Source: Chondrus crispus
Lineage: Eukaryota; Rhodophyta; Florideophyceae; Gigartinales; Gigartinaceae
Length of the DNA stretch: 64,000 bases
Direction: 5' to 3'
Assembly: GCF_000350225.1 (NCBI RefSeq)
Contig: NW_005179158.1
Location: 893,674 to 957,673, forward strand
Position 1 is the first letter of the stretch; the number at the start of each line of letters is the position of its first letter. Below the pieces are notes generated by a model. That model was not told the DNA's origin. It did not search any database and saw only the letters and a list, made by a program, of their open reading frames with translations. The translations under genes were made by a program, and so were the position numbers. Below, piece by piece: positions 20,521-28,969 of the stretch.

Positions 20521-22983
20521 ATGAATCCGACCGGAACCCCTGCGGAAGACTGCGGTTCGGGACGGGGCAGTACTCGCTCCGGCTCAGCCCGGGCGAGTAC
20601 GCGCAGCGGACCACCCGGGTCCGTGCGCCCCCGTGTCGAAAACCCGGAGTCACTGCTACGGGTGACAGCCGGTACAGGGCAGAACCCAACCAATACGGAG
20701 GTGACGGCCCCTGGGGCCGTCCCGGCCCTCGCTGGTCGAGCGGGTACCGAACACCGCTCCCAGTGGGCATTAAATACCCTCTGGCCGCGCATGCAGACGT
20801 GGCTGGAGGAAGCTCTCGTTAAAGAGGTTCCTCGCCACGTCGAGGGTGCGATTAACCGAACGGTTCCGCCGCTTGTTGACGAACAAGTCCGGGCCGTCGT
20901 CACGCCCGTCATCGACGACGTCGTGGGTGCCCTCGTAGAGCGTGAGCTCCGAGAGGCACTCGACCCTGGAGATCATCTTACACCGTTGGGGCTGAGCCTC
21001 CAGACAGCTATCAACATAGCTGTCGAGGCTCGCCTCGCCAACTTCAATCCGAACGGTACTGTAGCTGAGGCACCTCAACCTCCTACAACCGCTACGGCAC
21101 CTCTCAAATTAATAAGAACCGGAACGGGAGATACAAGACCGACACAGGTATATATGGCCCCTCACCCGGAGGCGGGCCCTCACCCGGAGGACCCACCTAT
21201 ATACCTGCCCGAACTTCAGGGTGTTACACGGGGTCCGACAGACAAGGACCCCGCGACCTATGACCGATACGGAAGACACCCTCGCCATGAGACAGAAAAT
21301 CTGACGAGGTATGGCGAGACAGAAAATCGCTCGTCTTTCCGTTACGGTCCCAAGTCCCGACGCACAAGGCGCGGGCCATTACCGGAGGAAGAGGAGGAGT
21401 ACTCCGAAGAAGAACCGTACGGTGACAGAAAAGCTGTCCGGCAAGATTACCGTCGCTATAGGTCTCGGGCTGGAGCCCGTCGTCGAGGAGGTGATTTTCC
21501 GTCCGACGGAAGCTCGCCTGATTCGTCCAGCGACGAAGGTCGGCGCCACCCGGGCAGCCGGCGAGACCGTAGCCACCGACGCAAGTGGTCCGGCTCAGAG
21601 GGCTACAGTACAGACCCCGAGCCGCACGACCAGGGGCGCCGACCGGGTAGAAGTCGTCGGACTACCGAACGGTCAGCCCCCACCAAGAGGGTCGATGTGA
21701 TTAAACAGCTTAATGATTTATTCACCAAAGCGGTTAATTACAAGACCTACCGGTTGGAACGTCGCAGCGCCCGGTATAATTCCGAGGTCGCGCGGCATAT
21801 CAGCCGTATCCGCAAGAAGCTGGACGTGCAGATGAAATCTCACACGTTCAGTGGACAAGATCCGATAGCGGTATTGGGCTTCCTTGCCCGGTTTAAGATG
21901 GCTTGCGACCATAATGGGGTAAGCCAGGGAGCTGCCGTATGGTGCTTCCAATTCTACTTAACCGGACAGGCGCATGCTCTACTGCAGTCCCGCCTTATGG
22001 GTAATACCATGGCGGTGGACGCCGAGCAACGCGACATGCTCGAGAGTTACGAGGAGGTAGTCAATTTCCTTTTACGGACCTACGCTACCGACGAAACTAT
22101 CGCCGAGGCCTACACCGAAGTGGTTTCCTTCCGTCAGAGTTCTAACATGACGGAAGAAGCCTACAGCAATCAGCTGTGGGACAAGGCCCTCCGATGCGGT
22201 ACTGTCTTCTCAGACCGTCGGCTCAAGTCGCTGTACGTCGAGGGGTTGCTCCCAGCGACGTGCGCGCAAGTGCGAAATTATCTAGCGACACACGCCACGG
22301 TAGACTACCAGGCGGTCGCTAGGTACGCACAAGCCATCGGGGAGACACACCGTTCGGCAAGGCGGCACTTATTGCCATCGAACGTCGCGTCCCGTGACGC
22401 TACAGGCAAGATTGCCTTTAACCGCTCGGCAAGAAAGACTCCGGTGTTATCCGTCGAGTCCTCGTCGGAGGCCGCCTATACAGGCGCCTCACCCAACGCA
22501 GAAGGAATATTGGCGATGACGAGCCCCACAGTACACGCAAGTACCGTGAGCTCGCCGCCAACAAGTTTCCATCCTTCTCCGGTACCGTCAGTGGGAGGGG
22601 CTGTAGCCCCAACGTCCACTGTAGCCGGTTATGGCCGCCGCTACGGAAGCGGGGACCAACGCGCAAGGTGGGGACCGCCTCCGTGCCGGTTCTGTCTGGA
22701 CCCCACTCACCGACAGGAAAGCTGCCCTATTGTCGCGGACGCCTCGCTGCGAGCCCAGCTCCTAGCAGCGAGGGAAGCGAACTATCAAAAGTTACGCATC
22801 CGACAGGGGCTCCGCCCTGGGTCTCCATTCAGTCGTCCACAGGGACCGGTGTGGCGAGGAAATCCCTCATCTCAAACCACGCCGGTCAACCTGGTGGACC
22901 AGGGGGTCGACAAGGCGGAGAAGCTGGTCGCTGAGGAGGAGGAGGATCTCCAACTCACGGGGGAAGACAGGGAGGACGCGTAG
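20521..22983 (+). CDS. gag: Gag polyprotein of element 2
   Basis: An intact 820-residue frame starts at an ATG 136 bases after the LTR. The N-terminal 400 residues are rich in Arg, Pro, Ser and acidic clusters. A retrotransposon capsid domain lies at about 440-615 (from KSHTFSGQDP through NQLWDKALRCG to RYAQAIGETHR). A canonical CX2CX4HX4C zinc knuckle (CRFCLDPTHRQESC) lies near 719-732 and would bind RNA during packaging. The pol frame overlaps the end by 49 bases in the -1 frame (pol open from 22935). A run of five G residues in the overlap is a possible slip site, but no canonical heptamer is seen. Confidence 0.93.
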   Translation: MNPTGTPAEDCGSGRGSTRSGSARASTRSGPPGSVRPRVENPESLLRVTAGTGQNPTNTEVTAPGAVPALAGRAGTEHRSQWALNTLWPRMQTWLEEALVKEVPRHVEGAINRTVPPLVDEQVRAVVTPVIDDVVGALVERELREALDPGDHLTPLGLSLQTAINIAVEARLANFNPNGTVAEAPQPPTTATAPLKLIRTGTGDTRPTQVYMAPHPEAGPHPEDPPIYLPELQGVTRGPTDKDPATYDRYGRHPRHETENLTRYGETENRSSFRYGPKSRRTRRGPLPEEEEEYSEEEPYGDRKAVRQDYRRYRSRAGARRRGGDFPSDGSSPDSSSDEGRRHPGSRRDRSHRRKWSGSEGYSTDPEPHDQGRRPGRSRRTTERSAPTKRVDVIKQLNDLFTKAVNYKTYRLERRSARYNSEVARHISRIRKKLDVQMKSHTFSGQDPIAVLGFLARFKMACDHNGVSQGAAVWCFQFYLTGQAHALLQSRLMGNTMAVDAEQRDMLESYEEVVNFLLRTYATDETIAEAYTEVVSFRQSSNMTEEAYSNQLWDKALRCGTVFSDRRLKSLYVEGLLPATCAQVRNYLATHATVDYQAVARYAQAIGETHRSARRHLLPSNVASRDATGKIAFNRSARKTPVLSVESSSEAAYTGASPNAEGILAMTSPTVHASTVSSPPTSFHPSPVPSVGGAVAPTSTVAGYGRRYGSGDQRARWGPPPCRFCLDPTHRQESCPIVADASLRAQLLAAREANYQKLRIRQGLRPGSPFSRPQGPVWRGNPSSQTTPVNLVDQGVDKAEKLVAEEEEDLQLTGEDREDA

Positions 22984-25868
22984 AGGCGACGTCGTCAAAA
23001 CTCCCTGTCTGCCTCACCCCGGAGGATCCTTCCCCCTCAACTCAGGCAGCAGAGCCGAACCGAACGGAAGACGCGCCGACCGAAGCGGAACCTATTTGCT
23101 TCTTCAAGAGGCAGAACTATAAGGTTTCCGCTACGGTAGGGCTGCGACAAGCGAATATGCGGGCACTGTCTCCAGTCCTAGACTCGGGGGCAGCGCCCAA
23201 CCTCATCCATATACGCTGTGTGGCCGAGCCATGGCGCGCGGCCATCCGTCCGGTAAAGAGCGCACCGCTGGTGGACGCCTCCAATCGCTCAATGAGCGCC
23301 CTTGGACAGCTTACACTGTACGTCCGCATCGGAGATTTCACAGCCAGGGTCAAGTTTCTCTTGGTCACTCGCCTGGCTGTGGATTGTATATTAGGGACCA
23401 CCTTTATAGACCAACATATCAAGGCAATTCTACCACCGCGACGGAGGGTTCTCTTCCATCATGCCCCCTCAGTCGCACTTACAGGCACGACGCCATCCAA
23501 ATTTACTCATAAGGAACACCGAACGGCAACAGAAAAATCGCCAAGAACCAAGCCGTTTCCGAGCAACACGCCGTCTCGGAAAATACGCATGGTGCGGGGA
23601 ATTACAATTCCCCCCATGACGCAAGCAACCGTACGGGTGGCGACGCCGGTCGCCGGGCTCTGCTTCTTACAGAACCATCCCCGCACGGCAGAGAAGAACC
23701 TGTCGCTTATGGCGCAGGGAGTCATGGATATAAGGCCAGACATTCTGTTTTCGGTAATAATGAGCAATTTTAGCCATAATGCGGTCCATCTCCCCAAACA
23801 CACCGTTATCGGACTCGCGCTACCATCGCCGACCCACATCCTAACCCATCAGCCAGCCACAGGAGTGGCTGAAGCTAAGGAGGGGGGAGGAAACAAAAAT
23901 AATCTTCCCCCTACAGTACCCCCTTTGGGTACCGTACAGGATGAGGGACAAGACATGTCCGATACGGAAGAAGAACAGGAGAGAACCGACACGGATGAAG
24001 CCCCCCGATTGTGGACCGAGGATGTCCACATCGGTGAGGAAGACGGAGAGCTACGCGAAAAAATAGTAGCTATGCTCTCCGAATTCAAGGAGATGTGGAA
24101 TGGCCGCCTCGGGAAGATTGGTGCCACCAAGCACCGCATCGACCTCAAGGTGGGGGCCAATCCCATCTACCAAGCTCCGTACCGGGCTGGTCCAACCGCA
24201 CGGCAAAAGGAAAAAACCGAGGTGAATCGCATGCTGCGGGCCGGCGTCATCGAGCCGGCCACGGCAGAATGGGCCAGTCCTGTGGTCTTCGTACCCAAAA
24301 AGGACGGTACCATGCGGTTCTGTGTGGACTACCGCAAACTAAACGCACTTACCATCCGGGATTCCTATCCCCTACCGCGAATGGATGAGTGCATCGACTC
24401 ACTCGGCGACGCTACAGTATTCACTACGCTTGATTGCAATAGTGGATACTGGCAAGTCGAAGTCGCCGAGGAGGACCGCGATAAGACGACGTTCGCGTCG
24501 CACTGCGGTCTATACCGGTTTGTGCGGATGCCGTTCGGTTTAAAGAATGCCCCAGCCACTTTCCAAAGGGCTGTGGACATCATCCTCTCCCGAGTTAAAT
24601 GGGAAACCGCATTGGTGTACTTGGATGACGTCATCGTGTACTCTAAATCCATTACGGAACACCTCGACCACGTTAGGGAGGTACTACAACTGCTGTACAC
24701 CGCCGGGGTATCGCTGAAGATATCGAAATGTACATTCTTCGACACTTCAATGACGTACCTGGGGCACATAATCCGACCGGGACGGTTAGAGGTCGAGAGG
24801 CGCAACGTCATCGCTATCGAGCGGGCGCTACCTCCCTCTAACCAGACGGAATTACGCTCCTTCCTGGGGATGTGCAATGTCTACAGGCGGTTCGTCCCGA
24901 ACTTCGCCAAAATTGCCGCTCCCCTCAATAGGAAGACGAGCAAGGATCACCCCTTCGAACTGGGAGTCCTATCCGATTCGGAATATGAGGCCTTTGCCGA
25001 GCTAAAGAAGAGGCTGGTCTCACCGCCCATTCTGGCTCTACCCCGTCACGGTTACAAGTACACACTCGACACGGACGCATGTGCGTACCAAGCGGGGTGT
25101 GCCCTGCTGCAAGACCAACCGAACGGAGATAAATTACCGATTGGCTACTGGAGCCGTAGTCTCACGGATGCTGAGAAGAATTACACGACGACTGAGAAGG
25201 AGTGCCTTGCAGTCGTCTGGAGCATCCTGGCATTACGCCCTTACCTGTACGGTGCCACGTTCAATCTTCGAACGGACCATGAGGCCCTCCGGTGGGTCCT
25301 CAATTTGGCGGACAGCTCCGGACGGCTCGCCCGCTGGCGGTTACGCCTGGCGGAGTACGACTACGACGTACAATACCGGCCGGGTGTCAAACACCAATTG
25401 GCGGATGGGGTATCTCGCCTCCGGACGGACGAAGGGGAAACCGTCGCGGTAGACGACGAAGTCCCGTGCTTCGTCGTTCAAGTGTCAAGACAGGAGCCTT
25501 ACGTGGGGCCCGTCGATATTGACTGGGCCCCAGCTACCGAACGGAGTCCCGGGAATGCGCGAGAGAGACCCCAGGCCCTTGCCGTAACTCCCGAACAAAC
25601 GGACGTATCGTCCCTGTCGGTTGAGGAATTTATCCAAGCACAGGCGGCGGACGAGTTCTGCATCCATGCCGCCCGAACCGTCGGAGAGCCAGACTCAAAG
25701 TATGACGTGGACCGTTACGGTTTCTTGGTGCGGAGGTCCCCTCTTGATGGGACACTGCAACGCGTCGTCCCGAAACGGTTAAGGGCCAAGGTGCTGTATT
25801 TGGCACACCACCCGAGGTTGGCCGGACACCCCGGTGGGACCAGGATGTACTATACCCTAAGAAGTTAG
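22935..25868 (+). CDS. pol: Pol of element 2, part 1: protease, RT, RNase H
   Basis: The frame is open from 22935 (after TGA at 22932) and ends at an in-frame TAG at 25866-25868. It contains the protease motif LDSGAAPN near 23180, RT with TTLDCNSGY and YLDDVIVYS near 24620, and RNase H with DTDACAY near 25070 and RTDHEALRW. The TAG replaces a Tyr or Arg-like position in the HHCC segment of the integrase: element 1 reads LRRYFYWP where element 2 reads LRS-stop-YYWP. Reading continues in the same frame at 25869. It was probably one protein until this recent nonsense change. Confidence 0.9.
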   Translation, partial: GGGGSPTHGGRQGGRVEATSSKLPVCLTPEDPSPSTQAAEPNRTEDAPTEAEPICFFKRQNYKVSATVGLRQANMRALSPVLDSGAAPNLIHIRCVAEPWRAAIRPVKSAPLVDASNRSMSALGQLTLYVRIGDFTARVKFLLVTRLAVDCILGTTFIDQHIKAILPPRRRVLFHHAPSVALTGTTPSKFTHKEHRTATEKSPRTKPFPSNTPSRKIRMVRGITIPPMTQATVRVATPVAGLCFLQNHPRTAEKNLSLMAQGVMDIRPDILFSVIMSNFSHNAVHLPKHTVIGLALPSPTHILTHQPATGVAEAKEGGGNKNNLPPTVPPLGTVQDEGQDMSDTEEEQERTDTDEAPRLWTEDVHIGEEDGELREKIVAMLSEFKEMWNGRLGKIGATKHRIDLKVGANPIYQAPYRAGPTARQKEKTEVNRMLRAGVIEPATAEWASPVVFVPKKDGTMRFCVDYRKLNALTIRDSYPLPRMDECIDSLGDATVFTTLDCNSGYWQVEVAEEDRDKTTFASHCGLYRFVRMPFGLKNAPATFQRAVDIILSRVKWETALVYLDDVIVYSKSITEHLDHVREVLQLLYTAGVSLKISKCTFFDTSMTYLGHIIRPGRLEVERRNVIAIERALPPSNQTELRSFLGMCNVYRRFVPNFAKIAAPLNRKTSKDHPFELGVLSDSEYEAFAELKKRLVSPPILALPRHGYKYTLDTDACAYQAGCALLQDQPNGDKLPIGYWSRSLTDAEKNYTTTEKECLAVVWSILALRPYLYGATFNLRTDHEALRWVLNLADSSGRLARWRLRLAEYDYDVQYRPGVKHQLADGVSRLRTDEGETVAVDDEVPCFVVQVSRQEPYVGPVDIDWAPATERSPGNARERPQALAVTPEQTDVSSLSVEEFIQAQAADEFCIHAARTVGEPDSKYDVDRYGFLVRRSPLDGTLQRVVPKRLRAKVLYLAHHPRLAGHPGGTRMYYTLRS

Positions 25869-27143
25869 TACTACTGGCCCCACATGGCCAACGACGTGTA
25901 CGCCACCGTACGGAACTGTCAATCGTGCTCTGCGACACGGGGCACGATTGTACGTCATCAAAAGGACATGAAACTATTCCCGGCGGCCGGACCCTTGGAG
26001 TTTGTCGCAATGGACCTCCTGGGTCCGTTGCCGAAGACCGCACATGGGAATCAGTTCGTCCTTGTGATTACCGACCGGTTCTCTAAGCTCACGCGCAGCA
26101 TCGCGCTTCGTACGACAACCGCAGCCGTGGTGGCTAACGCATTCCTGGACAACTGGGTGTACGTCTACGGAGCACCACAGTACGTCCTTACCGATAACGG
26201 TCCGCAATTTGCGGCGAAGTTCTTCGACGCCGTGTGCGCATTGCTAGGCATACGTCACTATTTGACGACAGCCTACCACCCGCAAACTAACGGTCAGACC
26301 GAACGGTTTAATAAGACCATGGTGCAGAGGCTCCGACATTATGTCGAGGAGCACCAGCGAGACTGGGACGAGTTCCTCCAGCCTCTGACGTATGCTTATA
26401 ACATACAAGTCCACCGGTCAACGGAGACTACTCCGTTTGACCTGGTGTTGACAAGACAACCGTCCGGATTAACCGTCGCGGGTACAGCGCCTCAGGCTGC
26501 GGGAGTCGCCCATGACGACCCACGTACTCCCGTACAGTACAAGCGGGCGACTCTTCGCAAGCTACGGGATGTCCTCGACCGTGCGCGGGTAAAGATGACC
26601 GCGGCCCAAAAGCGGTATAAGGAGAACTTCGATAAGAAAGTCCGATTCCGACCGGTAATACAGGAGGGCGACCAAGTCTACGTGGATGGCCCTCCCCGAG
26701 CCCTCCGAGCGGCTGAACGACGTGGCCGTGACGGACAGGGGCTTGGGACGGACGACATGTCCGTCAAACTTTTACCGAAGACGGAAGGACCCTTTCGGGT
26801 CCGCAAAGCCACGGACACGACTGTTACTGTGGAGCAAGACGGGCTTCCCGTACGAGTCAGTATTGACCGCGTCACGCGGATGCCAAGGGGCCCGGGGGAC
26901 CGGACCATGCCTACAGGAGGCATAAGTGCCCCTTCCGAACGGATTAACCCTCCCCATGGGGACGGTGCTAATACCCCCGAGGAGTTCGTCGTCGAGCGTC
27001 TCGTAGCGCATCGCGACACCCCTACCGGCTTGGAATACAAAGTGAGGTGGTATGGCTACACCCCCGCGGATGATACATTCGAACCCGCGGAGGGCCTACC
27101 ACAAGCCTTTATCGATCGGTATTGGCGAGCCCACCGAGCTTAG
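25869..27143 (+). CDS. pol: Pol of element 2, part 2: integrase and chromodomain
   Basis: This continues part 1 in the same frame after the TAG. It has the second half of the zinc-binding segment (C-x2-C in NCQSCS), the integrase core (VAMDLLG, LTDNGPQFAAKF, HPQTNGQTERFN) with D, D and E intact, and a C-terminal chromodomain (EEFVVERLVAHRDT to VRWYGYTPADDTFEP, about 26980-27090). The first ATG is at 25884, but internal initiation is not expected for an integrase. Loss of this part by termination would leave the element dependent on readthrough or on helper copies. Confidence 0.9.
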   Translation, partial: YYWPHMANDVYATVRNCQSCSATRGTIVRHQKDMKLFPAAGPLEFVAMDLLGPLPKTAHGNQFVLVITDRFSKLTRSIALRTTTAAVVANAFLDNWVYVYGAPQYVLTDNGPQFAAKFFDAVCALLGIRHYLTTAYHPQTNGQTERFNKTMVQRLRHYVEEHQRDWDEFLQPLTYAYNIQVHRSTETTPFDLVLTRQPSGLTVAGTAPQAAGVAHDDPRTPVQYKRATLRKLRDVLDRARVKMTAAQKRYKENFDKKVRFRPVIQEGDQVYVDGPPRALRAAERRGRDGQGLGTDDMSVKLLPKTEGPFRVRKATDTTVTVEQDGLPVRVSIDRVTRMPRGPGDRTMPTGGISAPSERINPPHGDGANTPEEFVVERLVAHRDTPTGLEYKVRWYGYTPADDTFEPAEGLPQAFIDRYWRAHRA

Positions 27144-28969
27144 TCCCGCTCGGTGGCGCAAGCTAAGAAGGGGGGTCTCCCGGATACTGTACCGGTTGAG
27201 ACCACCCGCATGTAGAGCATGCGGGGGGCGGAAGCCGCCTACGGGACCGTCACTACCGCTCGGAACTATACGCACGACGATGGGTTTTGCATCCTCTAAA
27301 CTACGGCTGGCGGTCGACTTCGTAACCTCCCCGAACTAAGGGCCTGAGTTACAAAATTGGCCAGCCCTCCGGGGAGGTGCCGTGTGTCAAATACTGTACA
27401 CGCCGCCTATAAGGCGTGTAATCCGAAACGGTGAAGTCCAGGGACCTCAGGGGGATCGCCTAGGTCACTAGGTGTCCCCCGAGGTCGACCATGGTCGACG
27501 ATGGGGAGGTACGGCACGCCCGCGGTGCTCAAGATAAATACCGTCCCGGATACTTGCAGCGGCGGCGCGACCCCCGACACGTGGCAAAAATTGCCAAGTG
27601 TCATTCCCGTACTGGTGCGGTGGCCTGCGGCAAAAATCCGGGGACCAAATTGTGAGGGGTGACACCGTTCGGTTCGGCAATTACGTCGAAGTTCGGGCTA
27701 CGTTTGAGCCACTAGGGGGCTCAATAAAAATCGTAGCGCACCGCCGACAACGGCATTGTACTCCCCGCGTCAAGCCGCTTCGGACAGTATAAGGTCCGAA
27801 AAACGGTCAATGTCGACCCCGGCGGACCAGCCGGCAATTTCGGTCGACTTTGGGCTACGTTTTGACCCCTAGCGGGCTCAATAAAAATCGTAGCCCACGT
27901 CCAAGAACGGCATCGTGCTCACCGCGTCAAGCCGGACCCGGGGGTATCCACTCCGAAAAAGCGGTCATGGCGAGGTGTCAACCGATTTGGAAACGAGATC
28001 AGTTTTTATTGGTTTCTAGTGGGTTTTTACAGTTTCCAAATCGGGGTTGTCGGCGAAGTTGCCGGCGGCGCACTCGTACGACTCTAACCGTCACGGAAAG
28101 GGACCGAGCGAGGCCAGAGGGGTCTCCCGGCAACCACGAGGGTCGAGATCCCCGCGTACTGTACACTGTACGCACCGGTGGAAAAAAGGGGCGTCCGAGT
28201 TGGCAAAACGGCCAGCCCTCCGGGGGGGTGCCGGGCATCGGTACGTTGGCACCACTACCCCGGAGGAGCGCCTGCTTATGGGGAGGCGCTGTAGCCCTCC
28301 GGGTGGGGCCTGGGTCTGTACCTGGCGCCCCGCCAAGGCGGGGCGCAACCGAACGGTACCCTCCAGGGACCCCCGAGGGAGCGCCCAGGTCACTGAGCGC
28401 CCCCGGGGTCGGCCATGGATGATGGGGGGATGGGGACGAATTGCTGCGAAGCCATGCCGTCCACCAACCCAATCACCGCCACGGAATGGCCGGGGTACAG
28501 TACATGTGGTTCACACAGTACTGTACCCGGTGGCCGTAGCCAATTAGGGCGCGCGGCGGCGTATGGGAGGCTGTTCGGAATGCCCCCGATTTGAGGGAAC
28601 AGCCAATCGGAGCTCTTCAAAAAGGCAAAAAGCCACCCGCCGAACGGAAAAATCAGGCACGTTTTACTAAGAAAAACGCCGATTTTGAGGCCAGGACTAC
28701 CCCCCGAACGGAAAATTGGGCATAATTTACTAAGGAAAAGGGCGATTTTCTGCGAAGGAAAACGGGACGGCACCGGACCGGGGAAGGGCCGCACTGCGCA
28801 TACCGACCACTGGAGCTGCGCCTACTCCCGCGTGCACGCTCGCACCGCTTAGTGAGGCGATGAGGCCTCCCCTCAAGGAGGTCCGCGCAGGCAAGGAGAA
28901 GCGAGACGGAGAAGGCAGATGTTTTATTGGGGTACTATCGGGTTGGGAACCACCGTCACGGAATAGTGC
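27144..28969. other. Repeat-rich spacer of element 2 between pol and the antisense gene
   Basis: No gene is supported. Two copies of a 157-bp unit start at 27695 and 27852 (GGGCTACGTTT and GGCTCAATAAAAATCGTAGC). Two copies of a unit of about 65 bp start near 28635 and 28700 (CGAACGGAAAA, TTTACTAAG, GATTTT). A longer pair of imperfect repeats is spaced about 930 bp (27424 and 28358; GGCCAGCCCTCCGGGG recurs near 27360 and 28209). AATAAA signals lie inside the 157-bp units. Confidence 0.7.
27695..27985 (+). repeat. Tandem repeat, two copies with 157-bp period
   Basis: Both copies contain GGGCTACGTTT, GGGCTCAATAAAAATCGTAG and CCGCGTCAAGCCG in the same order and spacing. The copies have several mismatches. 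Confidence 0.8.

Noticed and set aside
28047..28547. Open frames on both strands in the element 2 spacer
   Set aside because: They run across tandem repeats, have no conserved motif and overlap each other on both strands. GC bias explains them.
27695..28760. Repeats in the element 2 spacer as a CRISPR-like array
   Set aside because: There are only two copies per unit, copies are contiguous with no unique spacers, and the host is a eukaryote.
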